From Pseudonocardia sp. HH130630-07 (GTDB lineage: Bacteria; Actinomycetota; Actinomycetes; Mycobacteriales; Pseudonocardiaceae): DNA of 64,000 bases. How positions within the stretch are numbered: position 1 is the stretch's first letter; each line of letters starts with the position of its first letter. This document shows positions 1 through 9,278 of this stretch, piece by piece. A model generated the notes under the pieces. That model saw only the letters and a program-made list of their open reading frames with translations, made no database searches and was not told where the DNA came from. The translations under genes and the position numbers were made by a program. The stretch is taken from positions 5,394,001 to 5,458,000 of the forward strand of contig NZ_CP013854.1 of assembly GCF_001698125.1 (NCBI RefSeq), given 5' to 3'.

Positions 1-924
1 CTCTCCACACCGTCGCGCCCCGCCGCCGGCCGCGCCCGGCCCGGCGCCCCGCCCCGGCACCGGCGACAGCGCCGCCCGCGCCGGCCGTGCGCCTGGGACG
101 CCCCGTCACCGGCGCAGACGGTCGTCCGCTACGGGCTGCTGCTGGTCGTGCTGTTCGTCGCGATCGGGCCGTTCCTCTGGCAGCTCTCCACATCGTTGAA
201 GGGCCCGGGGGAGGACATCTACACCCCGGATCCCTCGTTCGTCCCGGAGCAGCCCACGCTCGGCAACTACGCCGCGGTCGCCGACGCGATCCCGGTGTGG
301 CAGTACGTCGGCAACTCGCTGACGGTCGCGGCGCTGACCGTCGGCGGGAACATCGTGTTCGCCACGCTGGCCGGGTTCGCGCTCGCCAGGTTGTCCTGGG
401 CGTGGCGGGGTGCGGTGCTGGCCCTGTTCATCGCGACGCTCGTGCTGCCGCCGGAGGCGACGATCATCTCGCAGTTCCTGGTCGTGCGGGACCTCGGTCT
501 GGCCGACTCGCTGGTCGGCGTCGCGCTGCCCGGCATGGTCGCCACGCTGAACGTGCTGCTGATGTACAACGCGTTCCGGCAGATCCCGCTGGAGATCGAC
601 CAGGCGGCGATCGTCGACGGCGCGAACGCGTGGCAGCGGCTGCGCTTCATCGGGCTCCCCGCGGTCCGCGGGACCCTCGCGGTGATCACCATCTTCGCGT
701 TCATCGCCGCCTGGGACGACTTCCTGTGGCCGCTGATCGTCCTGCAGTCGCCGGACAACCTCACCCTCACCGTCGGCCTGCAGTACCTGCAGGGGACGTT
801 CGGGGCCGACCAGCGGGCCGTGGCCGCCGGGACGTTGATCGCGTTCGTCCCGATCGCGGTGCTCTTCGTGGCGATGCAGCGGTACTTCTTCAAGGGCGTC
901 GAAGAGGGCGGGGTCAAGGGCTGA
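1..924 (+). CDS. Carbohydrate ABC transporter permease, MalG type (5' end outside window)
   Basis: This is an inner-membrane subunit of a sugar importer. The frame is open to base 1 and has no ATG, GTG or TTG before the GTG at 148. The first membrane helix begins upstream of that GTG (around 109), so the true start lies outside the window. Several hydrophobic spans are visible. A cytoplasmic EAA loop (about 600-665: DGAN, then a Gly and Pro at the usual spacing) is the contact site for the ATPase and is typical of the MalG/CUT1 family. The stop codon overlaps the start of the next gene by one base (TGATG), so it is translationally coupled to the glycosidase downstream. The partner permease, binding protein and probable regulator should lie to the left. 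The substrate is unknown, but the neighbours suggest mannose- or GlcNAc-containing glycans. Confidence 0.9.
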   Translation, partial: LSTPSRPAAGRARPGAPPRHRRQRRPRRPCAWDAPSPAQTVVRYGLLLVVLFVAIGPFLWQLSTSLKGPGEDIYTPDPSFVPEQPTLGNYAAVADAIPVWQYVGNSLTVAALTVGGNIVFATLAGFALARLSWAWRGAVLALFIATLVLPPEATIISQFLVVRDLGLADSLVGVALPGMVATLNVLLMYNAFRQIPLEIDQAAIVDGANAWQRLRFIGLPAVRGTLAVITIFAFIAAWDDFLWPLIVLQSPDNLTLTVGLQYLQGTFGADQRAVAAGTLIAFVPIAVLFVAMQRYFFKGVEEGGVKG

Positions 925-2183
925 TGCGGTTCGGGGTCAACTACACGCCGTCCGGGGACTGGTTCTTCTCCTGGCTCGACTTCTCCCCGGAGCGGGTGGC
1001 CCGCGACCTGGACCGGATCGCGGAGCTGGGCGTGGACCACGTCCGGATCTTCCCGCTCTGGCCGGTCATCCAGCCGAACCGGTCGCTGATCCGCTCCGCC
1101 GGGATCGACGACGTCGTCACGGTGGTGGACCTGGCCCGCTCGGCCGGGCTGGACGTCAACGTCGACGCGCTGCAGGGGCACCTGTCCAGCTTCGACTTCG
1201 TCCCGTCGTGGCTGCAGACCTGGCACCGGCGCAACCTCTTCACCGACGAGCAGGTGGTCACCTCGACCGAGCGCTACGTGCACGCGCTCACCACCGCCGT
1301 CGCGGGCCGGGACAACCTCATGGGCGTGACCGTCGGCAACGAGGTCAACCAGTTCGCGCACGACCCGCACCCGGACCCGTACCGGATCCACGAGACCGAG
1401 GGGGACACCTGGCTGCGGCGGATGATCGCCGCGATCCGGGCCGGCCTGCGCGACGGCGGGGCCGCGCCCTCGGTGCTCGCCACCCTCGCCCAGTACGACG
1501 CGGCCTGGTACGACGACGCGCAGCCCTTCGGCCCGCGCCAGGCCGCCGAGCACGGCGACGCGACGGTCGTCCACTCCTGGGTCTTCAACGGCGCCGCCGC
1601 CGTGCACGGCCCGCTCGGCGCCGGCTCGGTCCGGCACGCGGAGTACCTGCTCACCCTGGCCGCGGCCTGGAGCCCGGACCCGGCGCGGCCCAGCTGGCTG
1701 CAGGAGGTGGGTGCGCCGAACAACGTGCTGGCCGTCGAGCAGGAGCCGGAGTTCGTCGAGCGGACGCTGCGGCACGCGATGGACGTCGGCGAGCTGCTCG
1801 GGGTCACCTGGTGGTGCTCGCACGACGTCCCGCGCACGCTCGCCGACTTCCCGGTCTTCGAGCACAGCCTGGGCCTGCTCGACGAGACCGGGCGGCTCAA
1901 GCCGTCCGGCCGGCGCTTCGCCGAGGTCGTCGCCGACCTGCGCGCCCGGCGCCCGGCGCCCCGGCCCGCGTCCACCGCGGTCGTGCTCGACGACATCGAC
2001 GCCACCGGATCCCCGGTGCCCGGCCACCGCGCGTCGTGCGCCCCCGGGGGCTCGTTCGCCGGGACCTGGCTGCGGGTGGCCGAGGAGACCGGCCGGGGGC
2101 CACAGGTCGTCCTGCGCTCGCGGTACACGGCCGAGCACCTGCACCTACGCGGCATCACCGAGACGGTGGACCTCCCGGCCTGA
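924..2183 (+). CDS. Clan GH-A glycoside hydrolase (GH5-like), cytoplasmic
   Basis: The product is about 419 aa with a TIM-barrel glycosidase pattern. The acid/base Glu is in TVGNEVN (about residue 139) and the nucleophile Glu is in WLQEVGAP about 120 residues later, the clan GH-A arrangement. No signal peptide is present (it begins MRFGVNYTPSGDW), so it should act on oligosaccharides after import. The ATG at 924 overlaps the permease stop, which fixes the start. The alpha-mannosidase gene follows 27 bp downstream, implying one catabolic operon. The exact GH family and linkage cannot be told by eye. The reading frame is intact, unlike its two downstream partners. Confidence 0.8.
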   Translation: MRFGVNYTPSGDWFFSWLDFSPERVARDLDRIAELGVDHVRIFPLWPVIQPNRSLIRSAGIDDVVTVVDLARSAGLDVNVDALQGHLSSFDFVPSWLQTWHRRNLFTDEQVVTSTERYVHALTTAVAGRDNLMGVTVGNEVNQFAHDPHPDPYRIHETEGDTWLRRMIAAIRAGLRDGGAAPSVLATLAQYDAAWYDDAQPFGPRQAAEHGDATVVHSWVFNGAAAVHGPLGAGSVRHAEYLLTLAAAWSPDPARPSWLQEVGAPNNVLAVEQEPEFVERTLRHAMDVGELLGVTWWCSHDVPRTLADFPVFEHSLGLLDETGRLKPSGRRFAEVVADLRARRPAPRPASTAVVLDDIDATGSPVPGHRASCAPGGSFAGTWLRVAEETGRGPQVVLRSRYTAEHLHLRGITETVDLPA

Positions 2184-2210
2184 GGGCCGGGGCCCACCGG
2201 AGAGGAATAC

Positions 2211-5200
2211 ATGCACGACGACATCCCGCTGACCGTCGGACGGGCCCGCCGGGTCCTCACCGAACGGGTCGTCCCGGCGATACATCCGGAGCGCGAACCG
2301 GCCCGGGTGCGGTTCTGCGAGCTGCCCGGCGAGCCGGTGCCGTTCGCGGAGGCCGCGGCCCTGGAGTACGCGCCCTTCGAGACCGGGACGACCTGGGGTC
2401 CGGCCTGGGGCACCACCTGGTTCCGGATCGACGGCCGGATCCCCGAGGCCTGGCAGGGCCGGCGGGTCGAGCTCCTGGTCGATCTCGGGTTCGACGTCGA
2501 CATGACCGGCTTCCAGTGCGAGGGCCTCGTCCACGACCCGGACGGCACGCCGCTGAAGTCGCTCAACCCACGCAACCAGTGGGTGCTCGCCGCGGAGCGG
2601 GCCACCGGCGCGGAGCACGTCGAGTTCCTCGTCGAGGCCGCGTCGAACCCGGTCGTGCTGGATCGGCACCCGTTCCTCCCCACCGAGCAGGGGGACATCC
2701 GCACCTCCTCGCCGCACCCGCTCTACACGCTGCGCCACGCCGACCTGGCGGTGTTCGACGAGACGGTGTTCGAGCTGGCCGCCGATCTCGACGTGCTGAT
2801 CCAGCTGCAGGACGAGCTGCCGGCCGGCCCCGCCGGATGCGCATCCTGCAGGCGCTCGACGAGGCGCTGGACGAGCTCGACCTGCAGCGCATCGGCGCGA
2901 CGGCGGCGGCCGCCCGGGAGCGGCTGCGCCCGGTCCTCGCCGCCCCGGCGGAGCCGTCGGCGCACCGCATCTCCGCCATCGGGCACGCCCACATCGACTC
3001 GGCCTGGCTGTGGCCGGTGCGCGAGACGATCCGCAAGGTCGCCAGGACCTCGGCGTCGATGACCGAGCTGATCGGCTCCACCGACGACTTCCGGTACGGC
3101 ATGTCCAGCGCCCAGCAGTACGCCTGGATCAAGGAGCACCGGCCGGAGGTGTACGAGAAGGTCGTCGCGGCCGTGGCGAGCGGGCGGTTCGTCCCGCTCG
3201 GTGGCATGTGGGTCGAGAGCGACACCGTGATGCCGACCGGTGAGTCGCTCGTCCGCCAGTTCACCCACGGGCTGCGGTTCTTCGCCGAGGAGTTCGGCGT
3301 CCGGCCGCGCGGCGTCTGGCTGCCCGACAGCTTCGGCTACTCGCCGGCGCTGCCGCAGATCATGCGCCGGGCCGGGTTCGAGTGGTTCTTCACGACGAAG
3401 ATCTCCTGGAACCAGGTCAACAAGTTCCCGCACCACACGTTCCTCTGGGAGGGCATCGACGGGTCGCGCATCCTGTCGCACTTCCCGCCGATGGACACCT
3501 ACAACTCGCGGCTCTCCGGGGAGGAGGTCGCGAAGGCGTCCCGGCAGTTCCGGGACAACCGCGGTGCGGGCGGGTCGATCGCACCGGTCGGCTGGGGCGA
3601 CGGCGGTGGGGGCACCACCCGGGAGATGGTCGCCACCGCCGCCCGGCTGGCGGACCTGGAGGGCAGCGCCCGGGTCGAGTGGGAGCACCCGGACGACTTC
3701 TTCGCCCGCACCCGCGAGGAGTTCGCGTCGCCGGGGGTGTGGGTCGGCGAGCTCTACCTGGAGCTGCACCGGGCGACGCTGACCTCCCAGCACACGACCA
3801 AGCAGGGCAACCGGCGCACCGAGCACCGGCTCGTCGAGGCGGAGCTGTGGTGCGCCACCGCCGCCGCCCGCACCGGGTTCACCTACCCGCACGACGAGCT
3901 CGACGCGCTGTGGAAGACCGTGCTGCTGCACCAGTTCCACGACATCCTCCCCGGTACGTCGATCGCCTGGGTACACCGCGAGGCCGTCGCGGAGTACGCC
4001 CGCGTGCTGGACCGCCTGGACGGCATCATCGGGTCGGCACTGAGCCTTTTTCAACCTGACCAGCGAGCTTCTGCGTCAGGAGATCGCGAAGGTTGCAGCG
4101 CAACTGCTCTGACCACAGCTGCACAGGTCACCGGCTCGCCAGCTCGGCGTCTGCACCCACACAACCAGGCCCCTGAGCTGCCGGAACGGCAGGTTGAAAA
4201 AGGCTCACTGGCCGCGCTCACCGGCGAGGGGGACCGGCCGGTCCGGATCAATCCCGTGTCGCACCCGCGGGACGGGATCGACCCGCTGGGCGGTACCGCC
4301 GAGCAGCCGTGGACCGGCCCCGCCGTCGCGGTGGAGGCGGTGGACGGGACGCACGTCCTGGACAACGGGGTGCTGCGGGTCGTCGTGGACGACCGCGGGC
4401 TGCTCACCTCGATCGTCGACCACACCACCGGCCGGGAGGCGGTCCGCGCCGGCCGCCCCGCGAACCTGCTCCAGCTCCACCCGGACTTCCCGAACATGTG
4501 GGACGCCTGGGACGTCGACCGCTTCTACCGCAACCGGGTCGACGACCTGGTCGATCTCGACGAGCTCACCGTGACGGTCGAAGACGCCGGTGTCGCCCGG
4601 GTGCGCGTCGCCCGGTCGTTCTCGGCCTCGACGGTCGTGCAGGTCCTGTCGCTCGCGCCCGGCTCCCGCACGGTCGAGGTGGAGCAGACCGCCGACTGGC
4701 ACGAGACGGAGAAGTTCCTCAAGGTGGCCTTCCCGCTCGACGTCCGGGCCGAGGAGACCGTCGCCGAGACCCAGTTCGGCGCCACGAAGCGGGTGACCCA
4801 CACGAACACGTCGTGGGAGGCGGCGAAGTTCGAGACGTCCATGCACCGCTATGTGCTCGTGCAGGAGCCCGGCTTCGGGGTCGCGCTGGTCAACGACTCG
4901 AGCTACGGCTTCGACGTGACCCGCGACGCCGAGGACGGCGAGATCACCACGACGCTGCGACTCTCGCTGCTGCGCGCGCCCCGGTTCCCGGACCCGCGCA
5001 CCGACCAGGGTCCGCAGACGCACCGCTACGGCATGGTGGTCGGTACCGACCTCGACGAGGCGACCCGGGCCGGCATCGGGACGAACCTGCCGCTGCGCAC
5101 CGTGCGGGGAGACCACGGGTTCGAGCCGCTGGTGACGGTGGGCGGCGGCGTCGTCGTGTCCTCGGTCAAGCAGGCCGACGACCGGTCCGGGGACCTCGTC

Positions 5201-5398
5201 GTCCGGGTCTACGAGCCCTCCGGGCGTCGTCGCCGGGCGTCGGTGCGGGTGAACGGGCCCTTCGGTGGTGCGCGGGAGGTCCCGCTGACCGAGGACGACG
5301 CTGCGGCGACGCCGGTCGGCCAGGGCACGGACGGTGCCGTCGTGGTCGACGTGCGGGCGTTCGACATCCGCACCCTGCGCTTCTCCCGCACGAGCTGA
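2211..5398 (+). pseudogene. Alpha-mannosidase, GH38, with a frameshift and an in-frame MITE
   Basis: GH38 enzymes hydrolyse alpha-mannosides using a zinc-dependent catalytic domain. The start ATG at 2211 has GAGAGG a few bases upstream. The N-terminal region reads well up to ELPAG near 2830, then continues one frame back as PRRMRILQAL. A single missing C in the GGCCCCGCC run would explain this. The catalytic domain follows: zinc motif HAHIDSAWLW (about 2984-3013), nucleophile Asp in WLPDSFGYS (about 3328), and HQFHDILPGTS (about 3931-3963). A 165-bp inverted-repeat element plus a 3-bp target duplication adds 56 codons between the central domain and the C-terminal beta-sandwich without breaking the frame. 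Without the insertion and with the frame repaired, the product is about 1006 aa, normal for GH38. If the frameshift is real rather than a sequencing error, the gene is dead. Confidence 0.85.
4042..4206. mobile_element. 165-bp MITE-like element with 17-bp perfect terminal inverted repeats
   Basis: The left end GAGCCTTTTTCAACCTG (4042-4058) is matched exactly by its reverse complement at 4190-4206. The element is flanked by the 3-bp direct repeat ACT (4039-4041 and 4207-4209), a target duplication. Removing the element plus one ACT joins GGGTCGGCA to CTGGCCGCG and restores a smooth mannosidase sequence (GSALAALTG). It contains no transposase gene, so it is non-autonomous. The T-run and A-run in its ends are unusual in this GC-rich context and suggest recent arrival. 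The parental IS family was not identified, and I saw no second copy in the window. Confidence 0.85.
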
Positions 5399-5411
5399 GC
5401 GGCCCCGCCGC

Positions 5412-5505
5412 CCGGGAGCCCCACCGGCGTCTCCCGGACGGCGGGCCTCCGGACGGCCCCGTGAGGGCGCCGATCGGACGTGGTCATCCGTCCCGATCGG
5501 CGCCC
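5412..5505. terminator. Two consecutive hairpins after the mannosidase gene
   Basis: A first stem CCGGGAG/CTCCCGG lies at 5412-5418 and 5431-5437. A second has 13-bp arms GGGCGCCGATCGG (5465-5477) and its complement (5493-5505) with a 15-nt loop. There is no U-tract, as is usual in actinobacteria. They probably terminate the permease-glycosidase-mannosidase transcript. Confidence 0.6.
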
Positions 5506-5967
5506 GGTGCGGGCACCGCACCGACGGTCCGGTTCCACCAGCGTGGATTCCGCGTATTCGGATCGTGCTCCGTTCCGGCGACCGCAATCGCCCGAAACAC
5601 CGCGTCCGCGGCCGATCACCATCGGTGGTCGTGCACGATCCGCACGCCGGTCCTCGATCCGGCTCCACTCCTGTTGTTTACCCGACGGACGCGGTCAACC
5701 CTTGCGGCAGCAATCACCCGTTGGGTACCGTCTGGTTCGTACCAGTACTCCTGGGCTGCAAAAAGCCTCAGATCAGCCGTCTCGGAACGGAGAGTCGAGC
5801 CGCCCGCCACGGGAGCTTCGAGTTCCGGCGACAGGCTCGGCCCATTCGTGACCATTGCCGTACGGGCGTGGTCGATCTCGGCTTCCATGCCTGCTCCCGT
5901 CACTTCCACACCAGTGGGGGCGTGGTTCTTGCGCGCCCCCCGACGGAGATGTCCACAAGGAGTTCCG
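5506..5967. other. Intergenic region upstream of the GH84 gene
   Basis: No convincing gene is present. The stretch is less GC-rich than its surroundings, especially about 5660-5800. It should carry the promoter of the secreted GH84 gene, and an AGGAG ribosome-binding site lies at about 5956-5960 just before the ATG. No operator could be identified with confidence. Confidence 0.4.
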
Positions 5968-6431
5968 ATGACAGCTCGAACACTTCGTGCGGCGGCCGTG
6001 GCCGTCGCTCTCGGCCTCACCATGGGGCTGACGCCGGGCTGGGCCGCGGCGGCCCAGCCCCCGCCACCACCCGAGCCCGAGCTGCCGGTCGTCATACCGA
6101 CCCCGCAGTCGATGCAGGCCAACGGTGCGGCGATCGGGGTTCCGGCGCGGGTCGGCCTGATGCTGGGCGACGGCGCCGACGAGGCCACGAAGGCCGTCGT
6201 CCGCAGCACCCTGGAGAAGGCCGGGGCGAAGGAGGTCGTCGAGGGGCAGCGGGCAGACCTGACCGTGGTGGTCGGGCTGCACTCCGACCCCGAGGTCGCC
6301 GCGGCGCTCACCGAGGCGGGCGGCGAACCGCCCACCGGCGACCCGCGCCCGGAGGGCTACTCGCTCGCCTCCCGTGCCGCCGGTGCCGGCGGCACGGTGG
6401 CACTGGCCGGTAACGACGACACCGGTGTCTT

Positions 6432-6990
6432 CTAGGGTGTGTCTCCCAATGCGCGGAGCCAGGTGACGATTGCCTTCAGGACGGCGCCGCCGCGGAAGGT
6501 CAGGGCGAGCTTGTCGTAACGGGTGGCCAGCCCGCGCCACTGCTTGACGTGGCAGAACCCGCGCTCGACGACGTTGCGGTTTCGGTAGTCGACCGGATCG
6601 AATGCGGGCGGTCGGCCGCCGCGTGAGCCGCGTCGTTTGCGGTGTCCCTGCTGGTCAGAGGGCTCCGGAATGACAGCGATGATCCGGCGCTCGCGCAGGT
6701 GCCGGCGGATCGCGCGTGAGGAGTAGGCCTTGTCCGCGCGCACGCGTTCGGGCCGGGTCCGGGGTCGTCCCGGGCCCGGTCGGGCGATGCTCAGGCGCGC
6801 CATCAGGTGCGGAAACATTGGCGAGTCGCCGCCCTGGCCGGGGCCGAGGAGGACCACCAGCGGGCGGCCGTGCCCGTCAACGAGCTGGTGGATCTTCGTC
6901 GACAGCCCTCCGCGGGACCGTCCCAGCGCGTGATCTGCTGGTTCGGCGAGCAGATTCGTGTAGTTCGATCCGGCCCCCTGTGTCGCGCTT
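6432..6990 (-). CDS. IS5/IS427-type transposase, C-terminal frame (OrfB)
   Basis: This frame continues the DDE domain: SNYTNLLAEPADHALGRSRG, then VRADKAYSSR with the second Asp and RNVVERGFCHVKQWRG with the catalytic Glu. It needs a +1 shift (or equivalent) from OrfA at about 6983-6990. The left coordinate includes the stop codon TAG, whose TA is the target-site dinucleotide outside the element, so the IS borrows its stop codon from the target. An ATG exists at 7016, but it lies upstream of the homologous part and is probably not a real start. Confidence 0.8.
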
Positions 6991-7376
6991 GAGGGTCGCG
7001 GCGTGCTGGTGGGCACGGATGATCGTGGAGTCCACGCTGACCGCCCACCCGAGCACCTCGGCGGCGTCGGCCTCGATCAGAAGAGCAGCCAGGATGTGGT
7101 CCCAGGTGCCGTCGCCGCTGTAGCGGCGGTGCCGCTTCCACAACGTCTGCCACGGCCCGAACTCGGCTGGGACGTCGCGCCAGGGAAGCCCGCACCGATA
7201 CCGGTAGATGATCCCCTCGAGCACCCGGCGGTCATCGCGGAACGGGCGCCCGCGACGACCCTCGGAGGAGGGCAACAGCGGCGCCAGACGGGCCCACTGG
7301 GCATCAGTCAGGACAGCGGTACGCGGCACCGATCAAGCATCGCGCACCCCGGTCCGCCTATCTGGGAGACACGCCC
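6435..7376 (-). mobile_element. IS5-family (IS427-like) insertion sequence, 942 bp
   Basis: The ends match as imperfect inverted repeats: GGGTGTGTCTCCCA at 6435-6448 and, read inward from the right end, GGGCGTGTCTCCCA at 7376-7363. The element is flanked by the dinucleotide TA (6433-6434 and 7377-7378), the target duplication usual for the IS427 group. Deleting the element and one TA restores GTC TTC TAC GCC in the GH84 gene exactly. It carries one transposase split over two frames on the minus strand and appears complete. Confidence 0.93.
6877..7329 (-). CDS. IS5/IS427-type transposase, N-terminal frame (OrfA)
   Basis: The start is a GTG at 7329 and the protein begins MPRTAVLTDAQWARL, the DUF4096-type N-terminal domain of these transposases, followed by CGLPWRDVPAEFGPW. 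The first catalytic Asp lies in VSVDSTIIRAHQHAA. Homology ends at about KRDTG (near 6985), after which this frame reads unrelated sequence. The rest of the transposase continues in the neighbouring frame. The switch point is a run of five Gs, so programmed slippage or an indel is required for a full-length enzyme. Confidence 0.85.
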   Translation of the reverse strand: MPRTAVLTDAQWARLAPLLPSSEGRRGRPFRDDRRVLEGIIYRYRCGLPWRDVPAEFGPWQTLWKRHRRYSGDGTWDHILAALLIEADAAEVLGWAVSVDSTIIRAHQHAATLKRDTGGRIELHESARRTSRSRAGTVPRRAVDEDPPAR

Positions 7377-8886
7377 TACGCCGCCCAGACCCTGCGCCAG
7401 CTCGGGCTGCCGGGCAAGATCGCGGCCACGAAGGTCACCGACTTCCCGTCGATGGCGCTGCGGGGCACCATCGAGGGCTTCTACGGCAAGCCGTGGTCGC
7501 ACGAGGACCGGCTCGACCAGCTCGCCTTCTACGGCGACATCAAGGCCAACACCTACATCTAGACCCCGAAGGACGACGAGTACCTCCGCGCCAAGTGGCG
7601 GGAGCCGCACCCGGCCGAGGACCTGGACCGGATCGGGGAGCTGATCACCACCGCGAACCGGAACCACGTCCAGTTCACGTACGCGATCTCGCCCGGTGCG
7701 TCGATCTGCTACAGCGACCCGAAGGACACCGAGGCGCTGCGGAACAAGCTGGCCGCCGTCCACGAGAAGGGCGCCGACAGCTTCTACGTCGCTCTCGACG
7801 ACATCTCCTACGACAAGTGGAACTGCACGGCCGACGAGGAGAAGTACGGGAAGCCCGGCAAGGAGATCGCCGCCCGCGCACAGGCCGAGTTCCTCAACAC
7901 GATCCAGCGCGACTACATCGACACGATCGATGCGAAGCCCCTGCAGATGGTGCCGACCGAGTACATCGGCATCAACGACTCGCCGTACAAGAAGACCCTG
8001 CGGGAGACGCTCGACGAACGCATCGTCGTCCAGTGGACCGGGATCCAGACCGTGGCGACGTCGATCAAGGTGGCCGACGCGCAGAAGGCCGCGCAGGACT
8101 ACGGCCGCAAGCTCTTCCTCTGGGACAACTACCCGGTCAACGACTTCCAGAACACCGCGGGGCGGCTGCTGCTGGCGCCCTACGACAAGCGTGAGGCCGG
8201 CCTCAGCGAGGCGCTGAACGGGATCGTGCTGAACCCGATGAACCAGGCGTCGCCGAGCAAGCTCGCCATCGCGACCGGTGCGTCGTTCGCCTGGAACGAC
8301 GCGGCCTACGACGCCGGGCGCACCTGGCGTGCCACCGCGGCCTACCTGGCCGACTGGGAGCCGCTGACCACCATGTCGCTGCTGGCGTTCCTCGACACCC
8401 AGCACCTGGCCCCCGGCCACGACGGTGACGGGACCAAGCCGTGGCAGCCGCAGGCCCCGGCCCTGGCGGCCAAGCTCGACGCCGTGCGTGCGAACCCGAG
8501 CGGGGAGGCGCTGGAGGAGCTGACCCGCTACGCCGGTGTGCTCGCCGCGGCACCGGAGCGGATCCGGAGCGGCGTGGCGGACAAGGCGTTCTCGGAGCAG
8601 GCGAAGCCGTGGCTGGACGCGACGGGTCTGTGGGGCCAGGCGCTGCAGGCCACCGCGGACGGGCTCGCGGCGCAGGACCCGGCCGTCGCGCAGGAGCGGT
8701 TCGCCGAGGCGAACCGGCTGGCGGTCGAGGCCGGGAAGATCACGACCATCCCCGAGGCGACCGTGGTCGACGTCCAGCTGGGCGTGACCCCGGTGAAGGT
8801 GGCCGACGGGGTGCTCGACACCTTCATCGCGGAGGCTCCCGGGCTCGTCACGTGATCTGACCCCTGGCCGGCTCCGGGAGAACGGG

Positions 8887-8923
8887 ACGGGGGCGCCGTC
8901 GACTCGGTCGACGGCGCCCCCGT
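8887..8923. terminator. 17-bp perfect-stem terminator hairpin
   Basis: The arms at 8887-8903 and 8907-8923 are perfectly complementary (core GGGGGCGCCGTCGAC) around a 3-nt loop. The hairpin lies 32 bp after the GH84 stop and isolates the degenerate glycan locus from the ArsR gene. Confidence 0.8.
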
Positions 8924-8946
8924 GCGTCGTGCGCCGGGTGGACGTC

Positions 8947-8970
8947 TCATATCACTGTATGGAAATATGA
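8947..8970 (+). promoter_or_regulatory. AT-rich inverted repeat, probable ArsR autoregulatory operator
   Basis: TCATAT (8947-8952) and ATATGA (8965-8970) are inverted copies separated by 12 bp. They overlap the start of the ArsR-family gene, and the stretch is AT-rich in a GC-rich genome. ArsR/SdpR proteins usually bind such repeats at their own promoters. Assignment to this regulator is inference from position. Confidence 0.5.
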
Positions 8971-9278
8971 CTTCCATGAGCGCGTACGCGGCCCTGGCCG
9001 AACCACACCGGCGGGAGATCCTCGACCTCCTGCGGGGCGGGGAGCGACCGGCCGGTGACATCGTGCGCGCGGTCGGCCTCAGCCAGCCCGGGGTCTCCAA
9101 GCACCTGCGCGTCCTGCGCGAGAGCGGCCTGGTGCGGGTGCGGGCCGACGGCAAGCAGCGGATCTACGCGCTCGCGCCCGGACCGCTGCGCGAGGTCGAC
9201 CGCTGGCTGGAGCCCTACCGTGCGCTCTGGTCGGCACGCCTCGACTCGCTCGAACGACACCTGGAGGAGAACCCGTGA
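8967..9278 (+). CDS. ArsR-family winged-helix repressor (SdpR-like)
   Basis: The protein is about 103 aa. The winged-helix region (LAEPHRREILDLL, then GLSQPGVSKHLRVLRESGLV with the recognition helix, then RIYAL) is typical of the subgroup paired with SRPBCC proteins. No clear metal-binding cysteines are visible, so it is not an obvious metal sensor. Either ATG 8967 or ATG 8976 could be the start; an AT-rich inverted repeat overlaps both. The stop overlaps the GTG of the next gene (GTGA), so the two are co-translated. Confidence 0.88.
   Translation: MTSMSAYAALAEPHRREILDLLRGGERPAGDIVRAVGLSQPGVSKHLRVLRESGLVRVRADGKQRIYALAPGPLREVDRWLEPYRALWSARLDSLERHLEENP

Larger units (their letters stand above)
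5968..8855 (+). pseudogene. Secreted GH84-type beta-N-acetylglucosaminidase, IS-interrupted and carrying a nonsense codon
   Basis: The N-terminus has a signal peptide (MTARTLRAAAVAVALG to WAAAA), followed by a GH20b-like domain up to ...NDDTGVF at 6432. An IS element then interrupts the codon after Phe. Reading resumes at 7377 as YAAQTLRQLGLPG. The NAGidase barrel follows (RGTIEGFYGKPWSHEDR at about 7464) with the catalytic Asp pair in FYVALDDISY (about 7784-7813) and a helical C-terminal region to TGA at 8853. Independently of the IS, codon 7560-7562 is TAG where the family consensus NTYIYTPKDD expects Tyr (TAC to TAG). At least two inactivating events are therefore present. GH84 enzymes release terminal beta-GlcNAc, which fits the mannosidase nearby and suggests an N-glycan or mannoprotein diet in an ancestor. 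Confidence 0.9.

Noticed and set aside
267..2144. A 625-codon open frame antisense to the permease and clan-A glycosidase genes
   Set aside because: Its translation is Arg/Gly/Pro-rich with no domain, whereas the plus-strand frames encode recognisable proteins.
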